Source of the DNA: Nitrospirota bacterium
GTDB taxonomy: Bacteria; Nitrospirota; Nitrospiria; Nitrospirales; Nitrospiraceae
NCBI GenBank assembly: GCA_040755395.1
Contig: JBFMAX010000001.1
Location: 698,826 to 762,825, forward strand
Length of the DNA stretch: 64,000 nucleotides
Direction of reading: 5' to 3'
Each line of letters opens with the position of its first letter. The first letter of the stretch is position 1. Of the stretch, positions 1 through 9,005 are shown one piece after another. The notes under the pieces were generated by a model, which worked only from the letters and a program-made list of their open reading frames with translations, had not been told where the DNA came from and ran no database searches. Position numbers and translations under genes: made by a program.

Positions 1-11
1 GAAGAAGAAAC

Positions 12-43
12 GGCGCCCACCGGACTCCGGGGGCCGCCTTTTC
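12..43 (+). terminator. Rho-independent terminator-like hairpin
   Basis: A GC-rich hairpin (outer GGCG/CGCC, CCC/GGG, inner CCGG-ACT-CCGG) is followed directly by TTTTCT. It would end a transcript entering from the left, just before the tRNA-Val promoter. The upstream gene lies outside the window. Confidence 0.55.
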
Positions 44-56
44 TGCTTTGGTTTCC

Positions 57-86
57 TTGACAGTCCAGGTCTGGCTATATTAGCAT
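57..86 (+). promoter_or_regulatory. Sigma70-type promoter for tRNA-Val (and probably thrS)
   Basis: A perfect -35 TTGACA (57-62) is followed after 18 bases by TAGCAT (81-86), about 16 bases before the mature tRNA start. The same arrangement (-35 TTGAC-, -10 TAG-AT) precedes the initiator tRNA at 10,021. The -10 hexamer is only moderate. Confidence 0.55.
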
Positions 87-102
87 GCCGCCCTTGGACG
101 AT

Positions 103-177
103 AGGCGCGTAGCTCAGGGGGAGAGCGCTACCTTGACACGGTAGAGGTCGACGGTTCAAGACCGTCCGCGCCTACCA
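103..177 (+). tRNA. tRNA-Val (anticodon GAC)
   Basis: Complete cloverleaf. The acceptor stem AGGCGCG (103-109) pairs with CGCGCCT (167-173), A174 is the discriminator, and CCA is encoded at 175-177. The anticodon stem CTACC/GGTAG encloses loop TTGACAC with anticodon GAC at 135-137, which reads GUC/GUU valine codons. The T-arm carries GTTCAAG. It lies 65 bases before thrS and probably shares its promoter. Confidence 0.95.
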
Positions 178-242
178 TCCGACGGATGGCATCCGGCCAC
201 AAGGTGCGGTCGGGGTGCCTTTCTTGTTTCTGGGGACAGGCA

Positions 243-2180
243 ATGGCTTCGCGTTCGATTTGCGTCACTCTGCGGGACGGCACCAAAAAAGAAGTCCCGG
301 CCGGCTGTACCATAGGGGAAGCCCTGGTTCGCGCCGGTGTGCCCCTGGGACCGGATATTCTGGCGGCGAAAGTCAACGGCCAACCGGTCGATTTGGATCG
401 AATTCTCGCCGAGGACGCGACGATCGAGCCTCTTACCTTTGACTCTCCCGAAGGGAGAGAGGTCTATCGTCACAGCAGCACCCATATCATGGCCCAGGCG
501 GTAAAAGAAGTCTTTCCGAGCGCGCAATTGACGATCGGTCCGGCCATCGAAGACGGCTTCTATTATGACTTCGCCTTCGAACGCCCGTTCACGCCGGAGG
601 ACTTGGAAAAGATTGAAGCCCGGGCGCTGGAGATCATCAAGGCCGATAAGCCCTTCAAGCGGATGGAAATGCCGAAGCAGCAGGCCATTCGGTTTTTCCG
701 CGAGCGGGGCGAGCAGTACAAAGCCGAAATGATCGAGGGATTCGAGGACCAAGCCGTCTCGTTGTACAGCCAGGGAGAGTTCATCGATCTGTGTCGAGGA
801 CCGCACCTGCCGTCAACCGGCCGAGTCGGGGCGCTGAAGGTGCTCTCCAGCGCCGGAGCCTACTGGCGCGGGGACGAACGGAATCCGATGCTGCAGCGCA
901 TCTACGGCACGTCCTTTCCCACTCAGGCAGAGCTGGACGCGTATTTGGCTCGACTCGAAGAGATCAAGCGCCGGGACCATCGCAAGCTCGGCAGAGAGCT
1001 CGGCCTGATCACCATCCAGGATGAAATTGGGCCGGGCCTCGTGCTCTGGCACCCCAAGGGCGCGCTGATTCGCCTGCTGATCGAGAATTTCTGGCGGGAA
1101 CAGCACCTGCGGAACGGGTACGAGTTGGTCTACTCGCCGCATGTCGCGCGGTTGGATCTTTGGCGGACGAGCGGACACGTCGACTACTACCGCGACAACA
1201 TGTTCGCACCGATGAAGGTCGAGGGCAGCGAGTATCAGCTCAAACCGATGAACTGCCCGTTCCATATCATGATCTACAAGTCTCACCTGCGCAGCTACAG
1301 GGACCTGCCGATCCGCTACGGAGAATTGGGCACGGTCTATCGGTACGAGCGGACCGGCGTGCTGCATGGACTGCTGCGCGTGCGGGGATTCACGCAGGAC
1401 GACGCGCACCTGTTCTGCCGCCCGGACCAGATCGAGGTGGAGGTCGGTCGGGTGTTGGACTTCACATTTTTCATGTTGCGGACCTTCGGGTTTTCGGCGT
1501 TCGAGGTCTATCTTTCGACCAGACCGGAGAAGGCCGTGGGATCCGAGGAAAAGTGGGCGCAGGCCACCGCCGCGCTGGAAGCGGCGCTCAAAGGGCGGGG
1601 AGTGGCTTACCGGATCGATCCGGGGGAAGGAGTGTTTTACGGGCCTAAGATCGATATCAAGATCAAGGACGCTCTCGGCCGATCTTGGCAATGCTCCACG
1701 ATCCAAGTGGACTTCAACAACCCCGAGCGATTCCAGTTGGTCTATACGGGCGAAGACGGCAAGCCTCACCAGCCGATCATGATTCATCGAGCACTGATGG
1801 GCTCCATCGAACGCTTTTTCGGCATTCTGATCGAACATTACGCCGGGGCGTTTCCGGTCTGGCTGGCTCCCGTGCAGGCGATCGTTCTGTCGATTACCGA
1901 CAAGCACCGCGAGTACGCCGTCGGCGTGCTGAACCAGTTGAGGGCCGCCGGCTATCGGGCGGAGGCGGACTTGCGGAACGAGAAGGTGGGATTCAAGATC
2001 CGCGAAGCGGAGAAGGCGAAGATTCCGTACATGCTCGTCGTGGGTGACCGGGAAATGCAGAGCGGCACGGTGTCGGTCCGCGGCCGAACCGGGTCGAACC
2101 TCGGAAGCATGAGCGTCGCCGCCGTGCTCGATCTGCTTCGAGGCGAGGCGGCTCAACCCGGGCAGATGATCACAACCTGA
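243..2180 (+). CDS. thrS: Threonine--tRNA ligase
   Basis: Class II aminoacyl-tRNA synthetase that charges tRNA-Thr in the cytoplasm. The 645-residue product has the normal bacterial length. It has an N-terminal TGS domain (about 1-65), an editing domain with HxxxH (His77/His81) and CRGPH, then the catalytic core and a C-terminal anticodon-binding domain. Zinc ligands are visible as Cys338 (MNCPFH), His389 (DDAHLF) and His515 (IHRAL); motif 2 is the YRYERTG region. I chose ATG 243, with GGACAGG just upstream, because a longer frame opening at 186 begins 8 bases after the tRNA and adds residues with no match to the TGS start. It is the first gene of thrS-infC-rpmI-rplT. Confidence 0.97.
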   Translation: MASRSICVTLRDGTKKEVPAGCTIGEALVRAGVPLGPDILAAKVNGQPVDLDRILAEDATIEPLTFDSPEGREVYRHSSTHIMAQAVKEVFPSAQLTIGPAIEDGFYYDFAFERPFTPEDLEKIEARALEIIKADKPFKRMEMPKQQAIRFFRERGEQYKAEMIEGFEDQAVSLYSQGEFIDLCRGPHLPSTGRVGALKVLSSAGAYWRGDERNPMLQRIYGTSFPTQAELDAYLARLEEIKRRDHRKLGRELGLITIQDEIGPGLVLWHPKGALIRLLIENFWREQHLRNGYELVYSPHVARLDLWRTSGHVDYYRDNMFAPMKVEGSEYQLKPMNCPFHIMIYKSHLRSYRDLPIRYGELGTVYRYERTGVLHGLLRVRGFTQDDAHLFCRPDQIEVEVGRVLDFTFFMLRTFGFSAFEVYLSTRPEKAVGSEEKWAQATAALEAALKGRGVAYRIDPGEGVFYGPKIDIKIKDALGRSWQCSTIQVDFNNPERFQLVYTGEDGKPHQPIMIHRALMGSIERFFGILIEHYAGAFPVWLAPVQAIVLSITDKHREYAVGVLNQLRAAGYRAEADLRNEKVGFKIREAEKAKIPYMLVVGDREMQSGTVSVRGRTGSNLGSMSVAAVLDLLRGEAAQPGQMITT

Positions 2181-2196
2181 TTAAGAGAGGTGGCCT

Positions 2197-2706
2197 ATCG
2201 TACCTAAGCTTCGCGTCAATAGGGAGATCAGGGTCCGAGAAGTTCGGGTGATCGGGCCGGACGGTGAACAATTGGGCATCATGCCCACGCCGGACGCCTT
2301 CAGGCAGGCTCAAGAGATGGGATACGATCTGGTGGAGGTGGCGCCGACTTCACAGCCGCCGGTCTGCCGGATCATGGATTACGGGAAGTACAAGTATGAA
2401 TTGAGCAAGAAGGAACACCAGAGCCGCCGCCATCAGAAATCCACCCAGGTCAAAGAGATCAAGCTCAGACCGCGAACCGACAAGCACGATTTGGAGATCA
2501 AGATTCGTCAGATCAAGGGCTTCCTGGCCGAAGGCAATAAGACCAAAGTCACCCTGACGTTCCGGGGCCGCGAAATGGCGAATCAAGAGATGGGACGGGC
2601 CGTGATCAACACGGTGATCGAACGGTTGGCGGATTCGGGAACCATCGAGTACGCGCCGCGCATGGAAGGCCGCAGTCTCATCATGATCGTTGCGCCGAAG
2701 AGTTGA
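2197..2706 (+). CDS. infC: Translation initiation factor IF-3 (AUC start codon)
   Basis: IF-3 binds the 30S subunit, prevents premature 50S joining and proofreads the start codon and initiator tRNA. The frame contains the N-terminal domain with the typical NREIRVREVRVIG opening, a lysine-rich linker and the C-terminal domain (about 170 residues). The first ATG/GTG/TTG in frame is GTG 2248, which would remove the conserved N-terminus. The correct start is ATC 2197, preceded by GAGAGGTGG (2185-2193). A non-AUG start (AUU in E. coli) is a known hallmark of infC, because IF-3 discriminates against its own mRNA and so autoregulates. It follows thrS by 16 bases. Confidence 0.95.
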   Translation: MVPKLRVNREIRVREVRVIGPDGEQLGIMPTPDAFRQAQEMGYDLVEVAPTSQPPVCRIMDYGKYKYELSKKEHQSRRHQKSTQVKEIKLRPRTDKHDLEIKIRQIKGFLAEGNKTKVTLTFRGREMANQEMGRAVINTVIERLADSGTIEYAPRMEGRSLIMIVAPKS

Positions 2707-2733
2707 GACGGACGCTCGAAAGGGATAAACACC

Positions 2734-2937
2734 ATGGCCACGCAGAAACTGAAGACTCATTCGGGAGCCAGCAAGCGTTTCAGTCGCAGCGGCACCGGCA
2801 AAGTGATGAGGAGAAAATCAGGGCGGCGCCATTTGCTGACCGGCAAGGCTCGCGACCGCAAACGACGCTTGAAGAGCGTGACGACGATCGAGAATGCTGC
2901 GGCACGCACGGCGAGCCGGCTTCTCCCCTATACCTGA
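2734..2937 (+). CDS. rpmI: 50S ribosomal protein L35
   Basis: Small basic large-subunit protein of 67 residues. It starts [16 protein letters not shown] and has the [16 protein letters not shown] block typical of L35. Its position between infC and rplT is the canonical bacterial order, with 27 bases separating it from infC. It is probably part of one mRNA with infC and rplT; in E. coli L20 represses this mRNA, but I did not identify the binding structure here. Confidence 0.96.
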   Translation: MATQKLKTHSGASKRFSRSGTGKVMRRKSGRRHLLTGKARDRKRRLKSVTTIENAAARTASRLLPYT

Positions 2938-2987
2938 CGGAGGGCTTCACGGGATTCACCTGAAATCGACTGAAAGGAGCGTAGGCG

Positions 2988-3356
2988 ATGCCCCGCGCAA
3001 AAGGCGGACCAAAGACCAGGCAGCGACGAAAGAAGAGACTGAAGTTAGCGAAAGGCCAATACGGCGCCAAGAGCCGCTTGTTCCGCACGGCGACGGAATC
3101 GGTGGACAAGGGGCAGGTGTACGCCTATGTCGGCCGAAGAAAACGAAAGCGGGACTTCCGCAAGCTCTGGATCGCGCGCATTAGCGCCGCAACGCGCCTC
3201 CAAGGGTTGACGTACAGCCGCTTCATGAACGCGCTTCGCAAAGCCAATATCTTCCTGGATCGCAAGGTGCTTTCCGACATGGCGATCAAGGATCCGGCGG
3301 GCTTTGAGAAGTTGGTCGGGGTGGCCAAACAGCAAGCTGCGGTGGTGGGCGCCTGA
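2988..3356 (+). CDS. rplT: 50S ribosomal protein L20
   Basis: Early-assembly 23S rRNA-binding protein of 122 residues. It opens with MPRAKGG and a very basic N-terminal extension, followed by the globular domain containing LWIARISAATR and YSRFMNALRKA. In several bacteria L20 also represses its own operon by binding the leader. It is the last gene of the thrS-infC-rpmI-rplT unit. The next genes are on the opposite strand, whereas in many bacteria pheS and pheT follow here on the same strand. Confidence 0.97.
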   Translation: MPRAKGGPKTRQRRKKRLKLAKGQYGAKSRLFRTATESVDKGQVYAYVGRRKRKRDFRKLWIARISAATRLQGLTYSRFMNALRKANIFLDRKVLSDMAIKDPAGFEKLVGVAKQQAAVVGA

Positions 3357-3370
3357 ACGAGCGGTCCTTC

Positions 3371-3427
3371 CTCGCTGTCGGTTGTTCGACGGCTCGGAAA
3401 GTCCCGCCCGGGATCGCCGACGGCGAG
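3371..3427. other. Stem-loop between convergent rplT and pheT
   Basis: CTCGCTGTCGG (3371-3381) can pair with CCGACGGCGAG (3417-3427), 10 of 11 positions plus one wobble, in the 77-base gap where two convergent transcripts must end. Neither side has a clear U tract, so a terminator role is only a suggestion from position. Confidence 0.35.
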
Positions 3428-3433
3428 CGAACG

Positions 3434-5155
3434 TTACTCCTCTCTTCCTGCCAATCGATTCACTTCCAGCTCGAACGCCACCGCGGGGACGCTCACTTGC
3501 CAGCGCTCCAGCACTTCGGGATGGAGCTCCCCGACCAGCCCCAGCGCCTGTCCCCCCGATACGATCCGACCGGCCCGGCCCTCCAGGAACGACGGATGGC
3601 TCAAAGGTTCCAAGGCGTAGGGCCGGTCGAGATAGAACAGCAGCAAATCCAGGCAGGAGTGGATTTCTGAGAAGTTCGCTCCGGCATGGGCGATGAGGGC
3701 CCCAAGCGCCACCAGCGTGCGCGAGCCCGTCTCCTGCTTCTGGTCGGGCACCACGCTTTCACCGACTTCGAACAGCCGATGCGGGTAGAAGGCGCGGCTG
3801 GAAGCGGCCTCGACGCGGAGCAGCGAAGGTGTGATCCACTGCCGCAGGCAGGCAAAACTCTGCGACATCACGTTCTCCACCTCGACGACCTTGTCCCATT
3901 CGGTGCCGCTCAGGCGCATGTTCGCGCACAGTTCCTGACGGGAGGCCATGATATTCGAGATGATTTCCTGAAATCCCATTCCGATCATGAGGTCCCGCAC
4001 CCTGTCGGATGCCTGTTCCAGACGGGACAGACCTCCCACGGTAAACCGAGAGGGCATCACCGGCGCAAACACGTCATAGCCCCTGCTGATCGCCACATCT
4101 TCGACCACATCCACGGCGTGCATCAGGTCATGGCGATAGGGGGGAAGCCGCACCACGACCCTGTCCCGCGCCCTCGAGATCCTGTAGCCGTAGGCCTCCA
4201 GGACCTGGCCGATTTCCTGCGCGCCCAGCGGCTGCCCGAGCGCCGCTTCGATCGCCCTCACTTGAATTGTTCGGGCTTTACCGAAATCTCTGGGTGTCGT
4301 GATGGTCTTGCCTAGAGGTGTCTTGTACGGATACGTCACTTCGACCGGCTTGATCACGGCGCCGCGATCGGCCAGATTGACGGCGAGAATGTTCAGCGTC
4401 AGCACCACCATCAACAGGTCGGTTCCCGTCACCTCAACGAACAGCTCGCGGTCCCCGACCTGGACTTCGCCGATCTCCCTGCTGTTGATGATGGGTGGGA
4501 AGGACAGAACTTGCCCCGTGGCGTCCCGAAGCAGCGGGACCCGATCGTGGCCGGCCAGGATCGCTCCGTATTCCAATCCCTTGGGATGGACGAGCAGGAT
4601 TTCCCCGAGGGTCATCTTGGATTCCAGCCCCAACGGGGTAAAGCTCACATCCTCCGGCTTCACAAGATCATACATGACGGGAAAGACGATGCGAGGAAGT
4701 CGATAGAGGCCGATCGAGACCGTCCGTCGTTTGCGTCCGAAAATATCCGCGAGTTTTTCCTGGGTTTGGATCAACTGGGCCAAGCCTTCGTCGGTGACCT
4801 CATAGCCGCTGGCCGTACAGGCCGCGACAAAGGGACGGACTGACTCCAGGCCGGACGAGACGATAAGGCGATGCGTGGGTTGCCGGGTCGGGGAGAAGCA
4901 TGAATAGGTCGGCGCGCGGCCGAGGAGCTTGATTCTGATCTGGCGGGCAATTCCTTCGCAACACCACAGGTCAGGCCTGTTGCTGTCCTGCAACTCGATC
5001 CGTAGCTCGCCCGTCTCGGCGTTCTGGCCCTTCAACTCGCCCTTCACCAAGGGCAGCCAGGCCTCCAGTTGTTCCGTCGTGATGGGTCGGCGGGTTTTGC
5101 CCGGCCCGGCGATCAACTGTTCAAGGTCCTGACGGTCGATGGAGATCGTCGGCAT
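3434..5155 (-). CDS. pheT: Phenylalanine--tRNA ligase beta subunit, archaeal/eukaryotic type
   Basis: Beta subunit of the heterotetrameric enzyme that charges tRNA-Phe. At 573 residues it matches archaeal/eukaryotic PheT (about 550), not the common bacterial form of about 800 residues with OB-fold and ferredoxin-like anticodon-binding additions. The archaeal-style start MPTISIDRQDLEQL, the DSNRPDLWCCEGIARQIR block and the central B3/B4 and B5 regions are visible; the C-terminal part is the catalytic-like module. It lies 81 bases downstream of pheS. Function is secure. The subtype is judged from length and motifs and implies ancient transfer. Confidence 0.93.
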   Translation of the reverse strand: MPTISIDRQDLEQLIAGPGKTRRPITTEQLEAWLPLVKGELKGQNAETGELRIELQDSNRPDLWCCEGIARQIRIKLLGRAPTYSCFSPTRQPTHRLIVSSGLESVRPFVAACTASGYEVTDEGLAQLIQTQEKLADIFGRKRRTVSIGLYRLPRIVFPVMYDLVKPEDVSFTPLGLESKMTLGEILLVHPKGLEYGAILAGHDRVPLLRDATGQVLSFPPIINSREIGEVQVGDRELFVEVTGTDLLMVVLTLNILAVNLADRGAVIKPVEVTYPYKTPLGKTITTPRDFGKARTIQVRAIEAALGQPLGAQEIGQVLEAYGYRISRARDRVVVRLPPYRHDLMHAVDVVEDVAISRGYDVFAPVMPSRFTVGGLSRLEQASDRVRDLMIGMGFQEIISNIMASRQELCANMRLSGTEWDKVVEVENVMSQSFACLRQWITPSLLRVEAASSRAFYPHRLFEVGESVVPDQKQETGSRTLVALGALIAHAGANFSEIHSCLDLLLFYLDRPYALEPLSHPSFLEGRAGRIVSGGQALGLVGELHPEVLERWQVSVPAVAFELEVNRLAGREE

Positions 5156-5183
5156 ATTCTTGTGCGATAGGTCATTTGGCTTT

Positions 5184-5234
5184 TCTGGTTCGTTTGGTTG
5201 GGAACCAGATGAACCAGACCAACCAGACGAACCG
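5184..5234. repeat. Low-complexity dyad tract in the pheS-pheT spacer
   Basis: The spacer between the two co-transcribed PheRS genes is built from GGTT words on the left (CTGGTTCGTTTGGTTGGG) and AACC words on the right (GAACCAGACCAACCAGACG), so it can fold as an imperfect hairpin. It resembles other word-repeat spacers in this window but uses a different word. Confidence 0.6.
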
Positions 5235-5236
5235 TT

Positions 5237-6811
5237 TCAAAACTTTCCCCGTGTCGTCCTGATGAGCTCCAAATCGGCGGTGAATAGATCGCGGATGTCG
5301 TGGATACCCAGCGCGACCATGGCCATGCGGTCGAGGCCCAAGCCCCAGGCGATCACCGGCACCGTGACGCCCAATGGCAGGGTGACTTCCGGCCGAAGCA
5401 GGCCGGCGCCGCCCAATTCCATCCACCCCAAACGTGGGTGCCGGACATGCAGCTCGACCGACGGTTCGGTGAAGGGGAAGTACGCCGGCAGGAATTTGCT
5501 CTCTTTCGCCTGCGCGACTTCCCGGGCAAAGAGGTCGAGCAGGCCGAGCAAGGTACGGAAATTGATATCCTCACCCAACACGATTCCTTCTACTTGGAAA
5601 AAGTCGGTGGCGTGCGTCGCGTCGACCGCATCGTACCGAAAACAGCGGGCGATCGAAAAATATTTGCCCGGGACGGAGGGGTTGGAAGCCAGCGTTCTGG
5701 CGGATACGGCGGTTCCTTGGCTCCGGAGAACCAGCCGCAGCGTGCGCTCCATGTCGAATCGATATCCCCACCCGGTCGACCCGGTTTTGCCCCCGGACTC
5801 ATGGGTCGCCGCCACCCGAGCCCGAAGCCTTCGGTCCTGCGGATCGTCCGAACGGGCATGGGTCGGTTCCTTGACAAAATAGACATCATGGATGTCCCGA
5901 GCCGGATGGAACTGCGGCATGAACAGGGCGTCCATGTTCCAAAATTCAGTCTCGACCAGCGGGCCGCGCATCTCCTGGAAACCCATGCTGACGAGTTTGT
6001 TCTTGACCAAATCGAGAAACTCCCGGTACGGATGCCGCTTGCCGGCGGCGACCCGGGGGGGCCGCAGACTGATGGTATATTTTCTGAACCGCTTGGTGCG
6101 CCAAGCCCCGTCTTTCAGCAACTCGGGCGTCAATTGCGAGACCTCCTCCACCGCGCCCTGCCGCGCGATCAGTCCGGCGGCCTGCTCGCCCGCCGGGGTC
6201 AGGCGGTACGATCTGGCCACGCGCTCGTCGATCCGGAACGGCTCGCGGGCGTTGCCGCGCTTCACGGCATGCTGTTGGATGACCCGGCGCAAGGCGTCCG
6301 GAAACGCGTCGAGCTCGCGGGAGGCCCCCCGTAATTGCTGCAGTATTGTCCGCAGCGCTTCCGCGGTCGGACTGGGCCGGCCGGTGGCCTCGATGCAGCC
6401 GCCCTGGACGATCAACACGGCTCCTTCTTTTTTCAGGCAGCCGATCGCACCGCTGATCTCGCTCGGCTCCAACCCTTCCCGTGATTGAATATCCTGAATC
6501 GTCAGCCGCCTGCCGCTCTCGGCGGCGTCGCGGGCAGCCGAAAGGATGTGCTCGATGGGAGCGGAGTGCTCGAAGTAGTGCTCGCCGATTTTCGTGAGCG
6601 AGACCACCGGCGTGACCGTTTCCGACTCGACGACGATCAGGTTCTTGGTCAGCAGCCATTCGATGGCCATACTTAATTGCGACGCGTCAAGCCCGGTCGC
6701 CTGCGCGATCTGTTCGATCCGCAGGACCGACCCGCTCGGCTGCTGCCCGAACGCCGTGAGGACCCTGATTTCGAGCGGATGCAGGCTGTCGATCAGAGAG
6801 GAGATATCCAC
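5237..6811 (-). CDS. pheS: Phenylalanine--tRNA ligase alpha subunit, archaeal/eukaryotic type
   Basis: Catalytic subunit of PheRS, about 524 residues against about 340 in typical bacteria. The extra N-terminal 200 residues look like tandem winged-helix DNA/tRNA-binding domains, as in archaeal and eukaryotic PheS (AQATGLDASQL near residue 30 and a second unit near 100). The class II core follows, with motif 2 region DATHATDFFQVEG and motif 3 AWGLGLDRMAM near the C-terminus. I chose GTG 6811 (VDISSLIDSLHP), with GCGAGG just upstream; the longer open frame to 6979 would run deep into rpe. It is the promoter-proximal partner of pheT. Confidence 0.92.
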   Translation of the reverse strand: MDISSLIDSLHPLEIRVLTAFGQQPSGSVLRIEQIAQATGLDASQLSMAIEWLLTKNLIVVESETVTPVVSLTKIGEHYFEHSAPIEHILSAARDAAESGRRLTIQDIQSREGLEPSEISGAIGCLKKEGAVLIVQGGCIEATGRPSPTAEALRTILQQLRGASRELDAFPDALRRVIQQHAVKRGNAREPFRIDERVARSYRLTPAGEQAAGLIARQGAVEEVSQLTPELLKDGAWRTKRFRKYTISLRPPRVAAGKRHPYREFLDLVKNKLVSMGFQEMRGPLVETEFWNMDALFMPQFHPARDIHDVYFVKEPTHARSDDPQDRRLRARVAATHESGGKTGSTGWGYRFDMERTLRLVLRSQGTAVSARTLASNPSVPGKYFSIARCFRYDAVDATHATDFFQVEGIVLGEDINFRTLLGLLDLFAREVAQAKESKFLPAYFPFTEPSVELHVRHPRLGWMELGGAGLLRPEVTLPLGVTVPVIAWGLGLDRMAMVALGIHDIRDLFTADLELIRTTRGKF

Positions 6812-6821
6812 CAGGCCTCGC

Positions 6822-7532
6822 TTACCGGTGCACCGACACAGTCTGTGGGTTTCGCGGGAGAGACGCGGAGTGCCCGGCGGCGCGCAACGCGGCGATGACG
6901 GCCCCATAGTCGTTGGCGGTGAAGATGGCCGACCCGGACACGAGAATGTCCGCGCCGGCCTGAATGATCTGACCTGCATTGTCCGGTTTCACCCCGCCGT
7001 CGACTTCCAGCGCCGCCGGGCTCTTCACGCGATCGATGAGCTGCCGGGCTTGCGCGATCTTCTGCAGCGAGGAAGGGATGAATTGCTGCCCGCCGAAACC
7101 GGGGTTCACCGACATGATCAGGATCAGATCGGCGTCGCGAGCGATCTCTTCCAATAGACCGATCGGGGTCGCCGGATTCACGGAGACGCCGGCCTTCACA
7201 CCGCGTTCCTTGATCGACTGGACGGTGCGATGAAGATGCGGACAGGTCTCGACATGGACGGTCAGGTAATCGGCCCCTGCTTCGGCGAATTCCGCAACGA
7301 ATGCGTCCGGATTGGTCATCATGAGATGGACGTCGAGCGGGAGTTTCGTCACTTTCCGCAGCGCCTCCACAATAGGGGGGCCGACCGTCAGGTTGGGGAC
7401 GAAGTGTCCGTCCATCACGTCGATGTGGAGCAGATCGGCGCCGCCTCGCTCGACGCGCGCGATTTCATCGCCCAGCCGGGCGAAGTCTGCCGAAAGAATA
7501 GACGGTGCGATACGGATCGGATGACGACTCAT
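6822..7532 (-). CDS. rpe: Ribulose-phosphate 3-epimerase
   Basis: Interconverts ribulose 5-phosphate and xylulose 5-phosphate in the pentose phosphate and Calvin-type pathways. The 236-residue TIM barrel starts RIAPSILSADFARLGDE. It carries the metal/catalytic segments DVMDGHFVPNLTVGP and DVHLMM, and later SVNPGFGGQQFI and EVDGGV, all diagnostic for the family. ATG 7532 overlaps the rsmB stop (ATGA), implying translational coupling. The frame opens further upstream inside rsmB but without homology. The gene ends 10 bases before the pheS start. Confidence 0.96.
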   Translation of the reverse strand: MSRHPIRIAPSILSADFARLGDEIARVERGGADLLHIDVMDGHFVPNLTVGPPIVEALRKVTKLPLDVHLMMTNPDAFVAEFAEAGADYLTVHVETCPHLHRTVQSIKERGVKAGVSVNPATPIGLLEEIARDADLILIMSVNPGFGGQQFIPSSLQKIAQARQLIDRVKSPAALEVDGGVKPDNAGQIIQAGADILVSGSAIFTANDYGAVIAALRAAGHSASLPRNPQTVSVHR

Positions 7533-8983
7533 GAGGCGACTCTCCGCAGACGGGCGGCAAAGAAGACGTCCATGGAATGCTCGTTGAACATCGTGGAGAA
7601 ATCTCCCCGGCTGGTCAACAGCGGGAGGCCGGTTGGGGGCACCCATGGCCCCACGCCTTCACGTCGAAACTCGGCGCGGGCTTCGCAGAACTGCTCGACG
7701 ACCTGTTCGTTTTCTTCCGGTTCGGTCGAACACGTACTATAGACCAACACCCCGCCGGGCCGCAAGAGAGCGCTGACCGCTTCCAGGATTTCGCGTTGCA
7801 ACCTTTGGTGCCGTTGAAGCGCCGCGGTCTGCTTCCGCCATCTCCCCTCCGGATGGCGCCGCAAGACACCGAGCCCGCTGCACGGGACATCCAGCATGAT
7901 ACGGTCGAATGGCGCGTTGAACGGCAGCCTCCGAGCGTCTCCTCCATGTCCCCGCTTCCCGGCCGTCAAGGTGAGTTCTCTGGCATCGGCCACGAGCGGC
8001 CGGACGATCGACACGCCCAGGCGTCGACAATTGTCTTCCATTCTGCGGACCCGCTGCGGACTCCGGTCCACGGCCACGATTTCGCCTTGATCCCGCATCA
8101 GGGCGGCCAGATGGGTGGTTTTTCCGCCGGGCGCGGCGCAGGCGTCAAGCACGCGTTCGCCCGGTTGCGGGTCGAGCAACAACGGAATCAATTGGCCGGC
8201 CTCGTCCTCGACATAAAACGCTCCGTCGCAGAATCCTGGCAACTCCGTGACTGAGCCACACTTCTCGAGCACGATCCCGACGGGGCTGACGGCGGTCGCG
8301 CGGGCGTCGACCCCGGCTTGAGCGAGCCGCTCGATCAGCGCTTCCCGACTCGCGCGCAGGGTATTGGCGCGGATGGTGAGCGGGGGGATATCGCTCACGG
8401 CGCGGCACAGCCGTTCGGCTTGGATCGGGCCGAACCGCTCCAGCCAGCGCTGGATCAACCACTCCGGGCAGGAATACTGGACGGCCAGCGCGGCGACCGG
8501 CGCGGCCGCCGGGTCGGGCCAGGCGGGCTCCGGAGTACGGAGCAGGGTTCGCAAGACGGCGTTGACGAATCCGCTCCAATCGCGACCGAGCTTCGCGCGG
8601 AACGGCTTCACGATCTGCACGGATTCGTGGACCGCCGCGGAATCGGGGATTTTATCCAGATAGAGCAGTTGATAGGCGCCGAGGCGCAGCGCCGTCTTCA
8701 CGACGACGGGGAGCCGTTCGATCGGACGATCCATGACCTGCGCCAATCGCCAATCGATCGTACCTCGCCGGCGGAGCACGCCGTAGATGAGCTCGGTGGC
8801 CAAAGCCCGTTCGCGAGAGCCCGGGCGGACTTGCCGAAGCGCATCGCTCAGGGCTTCATCCGCCGGGGTCTCCCTCCGCTCCGTCTCGATAAGCGCGTGG
8901 AGCGCGATCGATCTGGCGCTCGGCTGGGAACGAGAGTGAGGAAGTCGCGACGATCCATAGCCGAGATCGGATTTCGCCTTCAT
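7529..8983 (-). CDS. rsmB: 16S rRNA (cytosine-967-C5)-methyltransferase
   Basis: Methylates C967 of 16S rRNA using SAM. Residues about 20-150 form a NusB-like RNA-binding domain; the rest is a Rossmann methyltransferase. SAM motif DACAAPGGKTTHLAAL, DVPCSGLGVLRRHPEGRW (Cys of motif IV) and YSTCSTEPEENE (catalytic Cys of motif VI) are all intact. Length 484 is slightly above E. coli RsmB (429). It sits between fmt (22-base gap) and rpe (overlap); fmt-rsmB is a common bacterial pair in translation-related operons. Confidence 0.95.
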   Translation of the reverse strand: MKAKSDLGYGSSRLPHSRSQPSARSIALHALIETERRETPADEALSDALRQVRPGSRERALATELIYGVLRRRGTIDWRLAQVMDRPIERLPVVVKTALRLGAYQLLYLDKIPDSAAVHESVQIVKPFRAKLGRDWSGFVNAVLRTLLRTPEPAWPDPAAAPVAALAVQYSCPEWLIQRWLERFGPIQAERLCRAVSDIPPLTIRANTLRASREALIERLAQAGVDARATAVSPVGIVLEKCGSVTELPGFCDGAFYVEDEAGQLIPLLLDPQPGERVLDACAAPGGKTTHLAALMRDQGEIVAVDRSPQRVRRMEDNCRRLGVSIVRPLVADARELTLTAGKRGHGGDARRLPFNAPFDRIMLDVPCSGLGVLRRHPEGRWRKQTAALQRHQRLQREILEAVSALLRPGGVLVYSTCSTEPEENEQVVEQFCEARAEFRREGVGPWVPPTGLPLLTSRGDFSTMFNEHSMDVFFAARLRRVAS

Positions 8984-9005
8984 GCGTTCCGTATCGACGG
9001 TCCTC

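Noticed and set aside
178-242. T-box or other leader before thrS
   Set aside because: Only 65 bases separate the tRNA from thrS and no T-box sequence or terminator structure is present.
813-2156. 447-codon minus-strand open frame opposite thrS
   Set aside because: It mirrors a strongly conserved gene, has no recognisable domain and an Arg/His/Asp-rich composition typical of antisense frames in GC-rich DNA.
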